Origin: Microbacterium sp.
GTDB lineage: Bacteria; Actinomycetota; Actinomycetes; Actinomycetales; Microbacteriaceae
Reading direction: 5' to 3'
Assembly: GCA_013823625.1 (NCBI GenBank)
Contig: PNMM01000001.1
Location: 930,001-994,000 of the forward strand
DNA: 64,000 nucleotides
The notes below the pieces were generated by a model. It was not told where the DNA came from, searched no databases, and was given only the letters and a program-made list of their open reading frames with translations. The translations under genes were made by a program, and so were the position numbers. Shown one piece after another: positions 46,945 through 56,203 of this stretch (position 1 is the stretch's first letter; every line of letters begins with the position of its first letter).

Positions 46945-47151
46945 GCCAGTCCACTTCTCATTCACACTTGTCAGCCGCGTTCGGCGGGCATAGTTTGCAG
47001 GAAGGGAAGGGGAAACGCAAACGCGCGCCACGGCCCGTCTTGCAACCTGTCTTCCCGCCCAACTTTCGGCACGCCCGTGGTATTCCCCCGGTCGCGCGAG
47101 TGGTCGTGGGATGCTGTGGCCACCAAACCCCACGACGAGAGGGTGAGAGCC

Positions 47152-48234
47152 ATGGATGAGCTCACTGTGATTGGCGCCGAAAACGGTGCTCTCGTCGTCG
47201 TCGCCGCCGACGGCTCGCGGTTTCGCGTCCCCATCACCGAGGCCCTGCACACGGCACTCCGGCAGAACCGGCCAGCAGCACCCGCTGCGCACCGCGTCGG
47301 CCCGCGTGAAGTGCAGGCGCTCATTCGCGAGGGCCTCACTGCCGCACAGGTCGCGTCGCAGACCGGCGAGTCGCTCGAGTACGTTCAACGATTCGAAGGC
47401 CCGGTGCTCGCCGAACGCGAGTACGTCGTCACGGCGGCGCGCGCCGTCGCCGTCGCGATGGCGTCGGACTCCGACACGGGCACCGCTAGTGCTTTCGGTT
47501 CGGCCATCGATTACCGACTCCGTGCTCTCGGCGCCAGCGACATCCGCTGGGAGAGCCGCAAAGCCGATACGCACTGGCTCGTTTCGGTCAGCTTCCTCGA
47601 CGGCGAAACCGCGCGTACGGCGGTGTGGACCTTTGACCCCAAGAAAGCCACCTTGGTTCCGGCCAATCACGAAGCTCAGTCGCTCTCGCAACAGGGCGAC
47701 GCCCCTGCCCCGATCATCCCCCGCCTTCGCGCCGTTCCGGCCGAGCCCGCAAACAACGGTCGCTTTGACAGTGGCGCGTTCGCGCCCGCGAGCGACCTTG
47801 GTCGAGCGGCCGCCTCACTCGAGCGCGGAGAACGCCCCATCGCGCGCATCGTTGACGGCGACACGGCTGACACACGCGACGTCGGAAACACTGCGGATCT
47901 TCTCGAAGCGTTGCGTCGACGTCGTGGCGAGCGGGAGGCCGCACCCACGGAAGAGTGGGAGAGTTCGCGCGCCGCGCATCCGTCAACCGGCTCCATTCGC
48001 ATCGTCGACGTGCCGATCGATCCCGCGCTCATGCGTGACGACGAGGATGACGAGCACGACGGAATCGACGACCCCATCGATGTCGACGCGATCATCGATG
48101 ACGCGTCGTTCACGGGCGTCGACACACCGCCATCGGCGGCGGCACCTACCAAGCCAACACGACGAGGCCGCGCAGCGATGCCGAGCTGGGATGAGATCGT
48201 CTTTGGCGCTCGGCCCGACGACGACCCCGCGTGA
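47152..48234 (+). CDS. sepH: Septation protein SepH
   Basis: Actinobacterial cell-division protein that binds FtsZ and promotes its assembly. 360 residues. The N-terminal DUF3071 domain includes a helix-turn-helix (about 50-85, GPREVQALIREGLTAAQVA). The middle and C-terminal part is disordered and acidic, with DDEDDEHDGIDDPIDVD near 310-325. The ATG has GAGAGGGTGAGAG upstream. It sits between DUF4193 and the phosphodiesterase, a conserved arrangement. Confidence 0.93.
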   Translation: MDELTVIGAENGALVVVAADGSRFRVPITEALHTALRQNRPAAPAAHRVGPREVQALIREGLTAAQVASQTGESLEYVQRFEGPVLAEREYVVTAARAVAVAMASDSDTGTASAFGSAIDYRLRALGASDIRWESRKADTHWLVSVSFLDGETARTAVWTFDPKKATLVPANHEAQSLSQQGDAPAPIIPRLRAVPAEPANNGRFDSGAFAPASDLGRAAASLERGERPIARIVDGDTADTRDVGNTADLLEALRRRRGEREAAPTEEWESSRAAHPSTGSIRIVDVPIDPALMRDDEDDEHDGIDDPIDVDAIIDDASFTGVDTPPSAAAPTKPTRRGRAAMPSWDEIVFGARPDDDPA

Positions 48235-48247
48235 CCCGAGGCGTCAT

Positions 48248-48264
48248 GTCAGCCGCGAGCTGAC
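48248..48264. terminator. Weak hairpin between convergent sepH and phosphodiesterase genes
   Basis: GTCAGC / GCTGAC with a 5-nt loop in the 33-base gap between the two stops. No U-tract on either side. Confidence 0.35.
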
Positions 48265-48267
48265 GCT

Positions 48268-49407
48268 TCAGTCGGCGAAGGCGCCCCACCGAGCGAGCGG
48301 CACCCTCAACTCGTCGGTCGAAAACGAGCCATGCTGGCCCACCATGGCCAGCGAACGCTGGCTCGCGGTGCGGGCGTCGTAGTACGCAACCTGAGCGCGC
48401 GCGGCGACGATGACGTCGCCGATTCGCGAGGCGACCCCGGGTGCCACCTCGCCGAACCAGCCCGCCGCGATCGCTTCTTCACGCGTGACCACCCATGACC
48501 GCGAGCCCTCGGCATCGAGCCACCGATCGCGCACGGCCTCTGACTGCTCGGGATCATCGAGGCCAAAGTGGCGGCATCTCGGTTCACCCGCGACATGACG
48601 GATGCCCTGCCACAACGGGCTGTCGGCCTCGACGACGAGCCGGCGATGTGGGGGCACGTCGAGCATCCCGTGATCGGCGGTCAACAGCACGCCGGCATCG
48701 CTCGGGAGCGGGGCGTCGAGAGCACGCAGCGCCGCGTCGAGTTCATCGAGTCGCTTCGTGTAGAGCTCGGAACCCACTCCCTCGGCATGGCCCGCCATGT
48801 CAAGCTCGGGCACATAGATGTACACGAGTCGCCGCTCTGCTCCCCCGAGTAGTGCGACGCCTCGAGCGATGCGCTCGGCGATCGAGTTGCGCGCTTCGAA
48901 CCGAGCACCACGAAGCACCGCCTCCGTGAAGCCCGTGTCGCGATACCGCTCGGCCGCCACCACCACCGCGTCAACGCCGTGTGCGCCCGCTCGCTCAAAC
49001 ACCGTTTCGTGCGGCTGCCACTCACGCGGGCGCATGGCGTCATCCCACCCCGTCAGTTGCTTGACGACGCGATCGCTCTCGCGATCGAGAACGCTATAGC
49101 CGACCAAGCCGTGTTGACCGGCTGGCAGGCCCGTTGTGAGTGTCGCGAGGGCAGCGGCGGTTGTCGTCGGAAACCCCGACTCAATCGCGTCCCCGCGCGA
49201 GGGAAGAGCGGCGAGCAACCGTCGAGCGTGCCCCGACCGTTGCTGCAAAGCCGACATTCCGAGTCCGTCAATGAGCACGACGGCCGCGCTGCGCACGGGG
49301 GGAAGGGCCAAGCGGCCGGTCTCACCCAAAATTGCGCCGAGCGCTCCTGTCAACACGTCGGCGAGTGACGGGGTCTCTGCGCGCGGCGCCGGTAGCATGG
49401 GGGCCAT
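48268..49407 (-). CDS. Alkaline phosphatase superfamily phosphodiesterase / nucleotide pyrophosphatase
   Basis: 379 residues. Metal and catalytic residues of the superfamily are visible: VVLIDGLGM (Asp), [12 protein letters not shown] (Thr nucleophile), [12 protein letters not shown] (Asp, His) and [10 protein letters not shown] (Asp, His). There is no signal peptide, so it appears cytoplasmic. The substrate is not predictable. Start: ATG at 49407 has GGGGGAG 7 bases upstream, inside the divergent parC coding region; an in-frame ATG at 49398 is possible. It lies 3 bases from the parC start. Confidence 0.87.
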   Translation of the reverse strand: MAPMLPAPRAETPSLADVLTGALGAILGETGRLALPPVRSAAVVLIDGLGMSALQQRSGHARRLLAALPSRGDAIESGFPTTTAAALATLTTGLPAGQHGLVGYSVLDRESDRVVKQLTGWDDAMRPREWQPHETVFERAGAHGVDAVVVAAERYRDTGFTEAVLRGARFEARNSIAERIARGVALLGGAERRLVYIYVPELDMAGHAEGVGSELYTKRLDELDAALRALDAPLPSDAGVLLTADHGMLDVPPHRRLVVEADSPLWQGIRHVAGEPRCRHFGLDDPEQSEAVRDRWLDAEGSRSWVVTREEAIAAGWFGEVAPGVASRIGDVIVAARAQVAYYDARTASQRSLAMVGQHGSFSTDELRVPLARWGAFAD

Positions 49408-49410
49408 CTT

Positions 49411-51882
49411 ATGACTCCCCCTCCTGCCTCCCGATCCCGGGGCTCCGCCCCGGTCGACCCGCCCGTTGGCGAACGCATCGACGACGTTGATCTCGCCGAT
49501 GAGATGCAAGGCTCGTTTCTCGAATACGCCTACTCGGTCATCTACTCCCGGGCCTTGCCCGATGCGCGTGACGGTCTGAAGCCTGTACAGCGGCGCATCC
49601 TGTACATGATGAGCGATATGGGCCTGCGGCCCGATCGTGGGCACGTGAAGTCGGCACGCGTGGTCGGCGAAGTGATGGGCAAGCTGCACCCGCACGGCGA
49701 TTCGGCCATTTATGACGCTCTCGTGCGACTCTCGCAAGACTTCACGCTTCGTGTGCCCCTCATTGACGGACACGGCAACTTTGGCTCGCTCGACGACGGG
49801 CCGGCAGCAGCTCGGTACACCGAAGCGCGATTGCGCGCTGAAGCCATGGCAATGGTCAACGATCTCGATGAAGACGTCGTCGACTTTGTGCCGAACTACG
49901 ACAACCAGTTGACGCAACCGTCGGTGCTTCCTGCAGCGTTCCCCAATCTGCTCGTCAACGGGGCGAGCGGCATCGCGGTGGGCATGGCCACCAACATGGC
50001 CCCGCACAACCTCATCGAAGTAGCGGCGGCCGCTCGCCATTTGCTCGACAACCCGGGCGCCACGCTCGACGACCTCATGGCCTACGTACCAGGCCCTGAC
50101 TTGCCGACGGGCGGCACCATCATTGGCCTCGAGGGAGTTCGCGAGGCCTATGCGACCGGCCGTGGCAGCTTCAAGACGCGCGCCAAGGTGTCAATCGAGT
50201 CGGTCACCGCGCGCAAGACCGGCATCGTTGTGACCGAGCTGCCCTATCTCGTGGGGCCCGAGAAGGTCATCGAGAAGATTAAAGATGGCGTGCAGTCAAA
50301 GAAGATTGCGGGCATCAGCGACGTTACCGACCTCACTGATCGCCGCAATGGTCTGCGCCTGGTGATCGGCATCAAGACGGGTTTCAGTCCCGAGGCCGTG
50401 CTGGAACAGCTCTATCGATTGACGCCTCTCGAAGACGGCTTCTCGATCAACGCTGTTGCTCTCGTCAACGGCACACCCCAAACCCTTGGGCTCAAAGAGC
50501 TGCTGCAGGTCTACATCGACCACCGCATTCAGGTGGTGACGCGTCGCAGCAGCTACCGCCTCGATCGCCGGCGCGAGCGGCTCCACCTCGTCGAGGGCCT
50601 CCTCATTGCCATTCTCGACATTGACGAGGTCATTCAAGTCATTCGCACCTCTGACGACGCCGAGGCCGCGCGCACGCGCCTCATGGAGGTCTTCGACCTC
50701 AGCACCCTGCAGAGCGAATACATTCTCGAACTGCGATTGCGGCGCCTCACCAAGTTCAGCCGCATCGAGCTCGAGACCGAGCGCGATCAGTTGCGGGCAG
50801 AGATCGCCGAGCTCGAGTCGTTGCTGGGCGACCCCGCGCGCGTTCGCACGGTCGTGGGCGACGAGCTTGAGTCAACAGCCGATCGATTCGGTACGCCGCG
50901 CCGCACGCTACTGACCGAAGCAAGCGCATCGATCGCGGCTCCGCGCAGTCGCGGCGCTGCTCCCGTGTCGCTCGAAATTGCCGATGCACCGTGTCGGGTA
51001 TTGGTCTCGACAACCGGCCGTGCCGTGCGCGTCGAATTGCCCGAGGGGGCCACAATCGTCGTCCCGACGCGGCGCAGCAAACACGACGCACTGCTCGGCG
51101 CGGTCGATTCGACGACGCGCGGCGAACTCATCGCCATCACGTCGCGCGGTCGATTCGTGCGCTTCACTCCCGTCGACCTGCCGAGCGTTCCCGCAAACTC
51201 GGTGCAACTCGCCGCGGGCGCAAAGCTGCGCGACTACCTCGGACTCACCGACGCGAAAGAGCGGGTGCTGGCCATCGCCGACCCCGCCAGCACGCTGCCG
51301 ATCGCGCTTGGTACGCGTGACGGCATTGTGAAGCGCGTGGCGCCCGGCGGCTGGCCTGCGCGCCCCGACGGAGAAGTCATCGCGCTCAAGGCGGGCGACG
51401 AGGTCATTGGCGCTGCCGTGGCCGATGAGAGCGCCGAACTCGTCTTTGTGACGACGGATGCCCAACTCTTGCACTTCGGCGCCGACCAGGTGCGCCCCCA
51501 GGGCCTTGCGGCGGGCGGAATGGCGGGCATCAAGCTCGGCGCCGGCGCACGTGCGCTGTTCTTCGGAGCCGTGGATGCCACGACCGCCGAAGTCCTTACG
51601 GTCTCAAGCTCGACGCAGACCATCGCGGGCGCCGACCCGGGGCGCGCAAAGCTCTCGCTCTTCGAGCAGTTTCCGGGCAAGGGTCGCGCGACAGGCGGTG
51701 TTCGTTGCCACGCCTTTCTCAAGGGCGAAGACGTGCTCCAGCTCGCCTGGGTGGGCGCGCGCCCCCTCGCGGTCGGCGCCGATGGCTCGGCGCGAACTCT
51801 GCCGGCTAGCGGAGCCAAGCGCGACGCCTCGGGCAGCCTTCTCGACTCACCCATCGGCTCAGTGGGCACGCCGATCGGCTGA
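49411..51882 (+). CDS. parC: DNA topoisomerase IV / gyrase-type subunit A (ParC)
   Basis: Breaks and reseals DNA as part of a type II topoisomerase with the convergent parE product. 823 residues. The catalytic tyrosine is Tyr136 (AARYTEA). The quinolone-determining region [10 protein letters not shown] (93-102) has Ser98 and Asp102, i.e. the susceptible-type residues. The C-terminal half contains the GyrA-type beta-propeller repeats. I call it ParC by location; the chromosomal gyrA is normally next to dnaA and gyrB and is not in this window. Confidence 0.9.
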   Translation: MTPPPASRSRGSAPVDPPVGERIDDVDLADEMQGSFLEYAYSVIYSRALPDARDGLKPVQRRILYMMSDMGLRPDRGHVKSARVVGEVMGKLHPHGDSAIYDALVRLSQDFTLRVPLIDGHGNFGSLDDGPAAARYTEARLRAEAMAMVNDLDEDVVDFVPNYDNQLTQPSVLPAAFPNLLVNGASGIAVGMATNMAPHNLIEVAAAARHLLDNPGATLDDLMAYVPGPDLPTGGTIIGLEGVREAYATGRGSFKTRAKVSIESVTARKTGIVVTELPYLVGPEKVIEKIKDGVQSKKIAGISDVTDLTDRRNGLRLVIGIKTGFSPEAVLEQLYRLTPLEDGFSINAVALVNGTPQTLGLKELLQVYIDHRIQVVTRRSSYRLDRRRERLHLVEGLLIAILDIDEVIQVIRTSDDAEAARTRLMEVFDLSTLQSEYILELRLRRLTKFSRIELETERDQLRAEIAELESLLGDPARVRTVVGDELESTADRFGTPRRTLLTEASASIAAPRSRGAAPVSLEIADAPCRVLVSTTGRAVRVELPEGATIVVPTRRSKHDALLGAVDSTTRGELIAITSRGRFVRFTPVDLPSVPANSVQLAAGAKLRDYLGLTDAKERVLAIADPASTLPIALGTRDGIVKRVAPGGWPARPDGEVIALKAGDEVIGAAVADESAELVFVTTDAQLLHFGADQVRPQGLAAGGMAGIKLGAGARALFFGAVDATTAEVLTVSSSTQTIAGADPGRAKLSLFEQFPGKGRATGGVRCHAFLKGEDVLQLAWVGARPLAVGADGSARTLPASGAKRDASGSLLDSPIGSVGTPIG

Positions 51883-51898
51883 TCACTCAGCCCCTGGG

Positions 51899-53989
51899 CT
51901 ACACGTCGATGCGGTCGCGGTCGAGACCCTGCCCGGCAATGATGAAATCTTTGCGCGGCGCAACCTCGTTGCCCATGAGCAGTTCGAACATGCGCGATGA
52001 CGCTTCGGCGTCGCTCACGCGCACGCGACGCAGGGTGCGGTGGGCCCGGCTCATGGTCGTGTCGGCAAGCTGATCGGCATCCATCTCGCCCAGGCCCTTG
52101 TATCGCTGAATCGGGTCTTGGTAGCGCTTGCCCGCCTTTTTGAGCGCAGCAAGCACACCCTGCAGTTCTTTCTCGCTGTAGGTGTAGATCGTCTCGTTGG
52201 GCTTCGAGCCCGGGTTCATCACGACAACGCGGTGCAGCGGCGGCACGGCAGCGAACACGCGGCCCTCATCGATCATCGGCCGCATGTAGCGGAAGAAGAG
52301 CGTGAGCAAGAGAGTGCGAATGTGCGCGCCATCGACATCGGCGTCGCTCATGATGATGACCTTGCCGTAGCGCGCCTGCTCGAGGTCGAAACTGCGGCCC
52401 GAGCCGGCACCGATCACCTGGATGATCGAGGCGCACTCGGCGTTGCTGAGCATGTCGCTCACCGAGGCCTTCTGCACGTTGAGGATCTTGCCGCGGATGG
52501 GCAACAGTGCTTGAAACTCACTGTCGCGCGCGAGCTTGGCGGTACCGAGCGCGCTGTCGCCCTCGACGATGAAGAGCTCGCTGCTCGCAACATCGTTCGA
52601 GCGGCAGTCGACGAGCTTCGCGGGCAGCGCCGAGCTCTCGAGCGCGTTCTTGCGGCGCTGTGTCTCTTTGTGCGCGCGCGCCGAGATGCGGCTCTTCATT
52701 TCGGCGACGACCTTGTCGAGCACGAGTGCGGTCTGCGCCTTGTCATCGCGCTTGGTCGAAGCGAATCGCTCCGTGAGCCCGCGAGCGATCACGTTCGCGG
52801 CGATCGCGCGCACGGCGGGCGTGCCGAGGATCTCTTTCGTCTGGCCCTCGAACTGCGGCTCAGGCAAGCGAACAGTCAGCACGGCCGTGAGGCCCGCGAG
52901 CACGTCGTCTTTCTCGAGCTTGTCGGTGCCGACCTTGAGGCGCCGGGCGTTCTTCTCGACCTCGGCGCGCAAGAACTTCAGCAATCCCTGCTCAAAGCCG
53001 AGCTGGTGGCTGCCGCCCTTGGGCGTTGCGATGATGTTGACGTACGAACGGAACGTCGTGTCGTACCCGGTCCCCCAGCGCAACGCGATGTCGACAACAC
53101 ACTCGCGCTCGACCTCGGTCGGCACCATGTGTCCGTTGTCTTGCAGCACGGGCACCGTCTCGGTGAATGTGCCGCTGCCCGTGATGCGCCAGGTGTCGGT
53201 GAGCGGGGCATCTGGCGCCAAGAACTCGGCGTACTCACTGATGCCACCGTCGAAACGAAACGCCTCAACGACAGGAGCTTCGCCGCGATCATCGGTGAGC
53301 TCAAGCGTGATCCCAGGCACGAGAAAGGCTGTCTGCCGCAGTCGACCGAGCAACTCTTCCGTCAGAAAGCTTGCGCCCTTCGTGAAGATCTGCGGGTCGG
53401 CCCAGTATCGAATGCGGGTGCCCGTCACGCCCTTCGCAACCTTGCCGATCACGCGCAATTCGCTACCGGAGACAAAGGGCGAAAACGCCGAATCGGGGCT
53501 GGGGCCTGCGGGGCCATCTTCAAAGACACCCGGTTCGCCGCGATGGAACGACATTGCCCAGGTCTTGCCGTCACGGTCGACCTCAACGTCGAGGCGCGCG
53601 CTCAGCGCGTTGACGACCGACGCCCCAACACCGTGAAGGCCTCCGGATGCGGCATACGAACCACCGCCAAACTTGCCGCCGGCGTGCAGCTTGGTGAACA
53701 CGACCTCGACGCCGCTCAGCCCGGTCTTGGGCTCAATGTCGACGGGAATGCCGCGCGCGCGGTCACGCACCTCGACACTGCCATCGGGATGAAGGCGCAG
53801 GTCGATCTGCGTGCCGAACCCGCCCAAAGCCTCGTCGACTGAGTTGTCGATGATCTCCCACAGGCAGTGCATGAGGCCGCGAGAGTCGGTCGACCCGATG
53901 TACATGCCCGGACGTTTGCGCACCGCTTCGAGACCCTCGAGTACAGAGAGGTGGCGGGCTGAGTAGTCAGAGCTGGGCACGTCGTTCAT
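51899..53989 (-). CDS. parE: DNA topoisomerase IV subunit B (ParE)
   Basis: ATPase subunit. 696 residues from the ATG at 53989 (MNDVPSSDYSARHLSVL); an upstream in-frame start at 54049 is less likely. GHKL ATP site: EIIDNSVDEAL (Glu45, Asn49) and GGLHGVGASVVNAL. The Toprim domain has EGDSALG near 476 and SDADVDGAHIRT near 550. It converges on parC with only 16 bases between stops. Confidence 0.93.
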   Translation of the reverse strand: MNDVPSSDYSARHLSVLEGLEAVRKRPGMYIGSTDSRGLMHCLWEIIDNSVDEALGGFGTQIDLRLHPDGSVEVRDRARGIPVDIEPKTGLSGVEVVFTKLHAGGKFGGGSYAASGGLHGVGASVVNALSARLDVEVDRDGKTWAMSFHRGEPGVFEDGPAGPSPDSAFSPFVSGSELRVIGKVAKGVTGTRIRYWADPQIFTKGASFLTEELLGRLRQTAFLVPGITLELTDDRGEAPVVEAFRFDGGISEYAEFLAPDAPLTDTWRITGSGTFTETVPVLQDNGHMVPTEVERECVVDIALRWGTGYDTTFRSYVNIIATPKGGSHQLGFEQGLLKFLRAEVEKNARRLKVGTDKLEKDDVLAGLTAVLTVRLPEPQFEGQTKEILGTPAVRAIAANVIARGLTERFASTKRDDKAQTALVLDKVVAEMKSRISARAHKETQRRKNALESSALPAKLVDCRSNDVASSELFIVEGDSALGTAKLARDSEFQALLPIRGKILNVQKASVSDMLSNAECASIIQVIGAGSGRSFDLEQARYGKVIIMSDADVDGAHIRTLLLTLFFRYMRPMIDEGRVFAAVPPLHRVVVMNPGSKPNETIYTYSEKELQGVLAALKKAGKRYQDPIQRYKGLGEMDADQLADTTMSRAHRTLRRVRVSDAEASSRMFELLMGNEVAPRKDFIIAGQGLDRDRIDV

Positions 53990-54095
53990 CGTAAGCGGGT
54001 CTACCGACCTGCTCTGGCTCCCACTCCGACGCACACGAACGTCGCCCACAATGGCGATGCCATCGCGCCTACGCGTTCAGCGAAATCGAGGCGTA

Positions 54096-54124
54096 TTGAC
54101 ACGGCATCGACACGAGCGTGTGGT
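54096..54124 (+). promoter_or_regulatory. Predicted promoter of the DUF7455 gene
   Basis: TTGACA at 54096-54101, a perfect -35 consensus, 17 bases before TGTGGT (54119-54124) as a weak -10. The leader would be about 47 bases and includes GAGGGG before the ATG. Confidence 0.5.
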
Positions 54125-54177
54125 GCAATGGTGTCTTCACAAGATTCGCGACGCCAACGGAGAGTGAGGGGCACCCC

Positions 54178-54396
54178 ATGACGCAGATCACCACCGAGAA
54201 CCCGAGCGTCATGACCGCGCCTCTGTCGGCGCTCGACCGCTGCGACAGCTGCGGCGCTCAAGCCTACGTACGGGCCACCCTTGCGACCGGTGAGTTGCTG
54301 TTCTGCGCGCACCACGCCGCTCGCTTCAAGGAGAAGCTCACGGGCTCGGCACTCGCCTGGCACGATGAGACGGACCGCCTCACGGCATCTGCCTAA
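54178..54396 (+). CDS. DUF7455 family small zinc-binding-type protein
   Basis: 72 residues. Cys22, Cys25, Cys43 and His46 (RCDSCG and LLFCAHHAARF) form a likely zinc site. Actinobacterial family, usually found near sigma factor or parE genes, as here. GAGGGG precedes the ATG. The next gene starts on the base after its stop, so the two are coupled. Confidence 0.88.
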   Translation: MTQITTENPSVMTAPLSALDRCDSCGAQAYVRATLATGELLFCAHHAARFKEKLTGSALAWHDETDRLTASA

Positions 54397-55419
54397 GTGG
54401 CGGGCTCGCTCGGTTGGGGCAATCGCCTCCGATACTTGGTGCGCCGTGCGCGCGCGATCGACACCGCAAACCTGCGCAGGCTTGCTGGGCACATTTCGCG
54501 ATCGAGCGGCCGACCGCGGCTGATCATCATGGCCGACATGCTGTGGGCCGCGGTACGCCACGAGACGGCGTTTCAAGACTATTTCGACTGGGACTTTCAC
54601 ACGCTCTCGAGTCGTGAGCGGCGAACGTTCATCACACATCCCAAGTCGAACCATTTGGCTCTTCGGCTCAACGCCGTCGAACACCGCGCGACCTTTTCCA
54701 ACAAGGCGCTGTTCAACGTGCGCTTCGCGCCGTTCTTGGGCCGAGAGTGGATCGACCTTCGCACGGCAAGCGATGACGAGCTCGCTGGCTTCTTCACACG
54801 GCATGACCGAGTGATCGCCAAGATCGCCGACAGCCTTGGTGGCGATGGCATTGAGGCGTTTACGACAGCCGACATTGCCGACCAGGCTGCGTTTCGTGCG
54901 GCTCGGCTCGCGAATCGACAGGTGTTGCTCGAAGAGTTCTTGACGCAGCATCCCGAGATGTCGCGCCTCAACGACTCGAGCGTCAACACCCTGCGCATCG
55001 TCACCTATCTCGACGACGCGGGGGCAGTGCACACCCTGGCGCGCGTGCTGAAGATGGGCAACGGCGGCGACGTCGACAACTTCAGTGACGGCGGCATGTA
55101 CACGATGCTCGACGAGCACGGGGTGGCGCACTACGCCGCGTTTGACGGCGATGGCGGCGTCTACACGGTGCACCCCCGGTCACAGACGTCAATCGTCGGG
55201 TTCGCGGTGCCGAACTGGGACAAGGTACAAGCATTCGTCGATGCGCTGGCGCGCGAGGTACCCGAGATTCGGTACGTCGGCTGGGACATCGCCATTACCC
55301 CGGCGGGCGCTGCGGTCATCGAAGGCAACTACAACACGGGCGTTTTCCAATTGAAGCCCACCGCCACCGGCGTGCGCGAAGGCCTGCTGCCCGTCTACCG
55401 GGCCGCAATCGGCTTCTGA
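54397..55419 (+). CDS. Sugar-transfer-associated ATP-grasp domain protein
   Basis: 340 residues. The C-terminal two-thirds resemble the ATP-grasp family often encoded in capsule or sugar-transfer clusters: HPEMSRLNDSSVNTLRIVTYLDD, LKMGNGGDVDNFSDGGMYTMLD and YVGWDIAITPAGAAVIEGNYNTGVF (metal-binding Glu/Asn). The first 80 residues are basic. The substrate is unknown. The GTG follows the DUF7455 TAA directly with no ribosome site. No sugar-transfer genes are adjacent, which is unusual. Confidence 0.75.
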   Translation: MAGSLGWGNRLRYLVRRARAIDTANLRRLAGHISRSSGRPRLIIMADMLWAAVRHETAFQDYFDWDFHTLSSRERRTFITHPKSNHLALRLNAVEHRATFSNKALFNVRFAPFLGREWIDLRTASDDELAGFFTRHDRVIAKIADSLGGDGIEAFTTADIADQAAFRAARLANRQVLLEEFLTQHPEMSRLNDSSVNTLRIVTYLDDAGAVHTLARVLKMGNGGDVDNFSDGGMYTMLDEHGVAHYAAFDGDGGVYTVHPRSQTSIVGFAVPNWDKVQAFVDALAREVPEIRYVGWDIAITPAGAAVIEGNYNTGVFQLKPTATGVREGLLPVYRAAIGF

Positions 55420-55444
55420 CCCGAGAGTGTTCGGGCCATCCGCA

Positions 55445-56149
55445 TCACGCGGTGGCGGGGCGCACGACGCCGAGCGGCGTGCTTTGGTGATTCTGACCGA
55501 GCGGGTTGTCAGCGAGGATGCCCACGAGCTGTTTCTCGCCGTCCGACGTGAGCGTCGAACCGAGAACGTTGCCCCCGAAGTCGTTGATGTCGACGATCGC
55601 CACCTCGATCTTTCCGCCGAGCGCCGACTGTAGCTCGCGAGCGACCTCCCGCGACCGCAGGGGAACGAGCACGACCTGAGTGTTGTACGGCGGAATGGTG
55701 TTGTGAGTGGGGCCATCGATTCCGCGAGCCTTCGGGCCCGCGATGCGGTAGAAGTCACCCTTACGACCGAACGCCTTGGTCACCGCGGCCACTGCCGCCG
55801 CGAACAAGATGCGCGGGGTGCCACACTCGCGCAGTGCCATCTCCATGGTCTCGGGCATCCCAAGGCCAATGCCGTGTGACGTCTTGGTCACGTACCGCGA
55901 AAGCCTGTGCGCGAGGGGCCGGGCGTTGATCGAATCAACGGGGTATGAACGCCCTTGCGTGATCGCGACGATCTTCTCCGTCACAAAGAGCGTGTCGCCC
56001 GGGCGAACCACATCTGCGGCGTAGCGAACGACAACCTCGATGATGTCTTCTCCGGCCATGACGACGTGCGTCTTGATCGGGATGCGCTCGAATGCCGTGC
56101 CGGCAACATCCCGAACGAGCGGCTTGCCGTCATTGGGTGAGGCAGTCAT
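55445..56149 (-). CDS. Coenzyme F420:L-glutamate ligase-like protein
   Basis: 234 residues of the CofE/FbiB ligase family (PF01996): IPIKTHVVMAGEDIIEVV, GDTLFVTEKIVAITQGRSYPV and NPLGQNHQSTP. ATG at 56149 has AGGGAG 6 bases upstream. No F420 biosynthesis or F420-dependent gene is in the window, so it may be a paralogue with another substrate. It follows the sigma factor gene on the same strand, with 54 bases between and no clear terminator. Confidence 0.78.
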   Translation of the reverse strand: MTASPNDGKPLVRDVAGTAFERIPIKTHVVMAGEDIIEVVVRYAADVVRPGDTLFVTEKIVAITQGRSYPVDSINARPLAHRLSRYVTKTSHGIGLGMPETMEMALRECGTPRILFAAAVAAVTKAFGRKGDFYRIAGPKARGIDGPTHNTIPPYNTQVVLVPLRSREVARELQSALGGKIEVAIVDINDFGGNVLGSTLTSDGEKQLVGILADNPLGQNHQSTPLGVVRPATA

Positions 56150-56203
56150 GAGATCTCCCTGAGGTCGGGGCGCCGGGCGCAACGATCGATGAACGGTGTC
56201 GGT

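Noticed and set aside
46654-47691. A 345-residue frame extending DUF4193 upstream
   Set aside because: The family protein starts at 46944; the extension is antisense to sepH.
48268-50040. A 590-residue frame extending the phosphodiesterase upstream
   Set aside because: The extension is antisense to parC; the ribosome site and family length fix the start near 49407.
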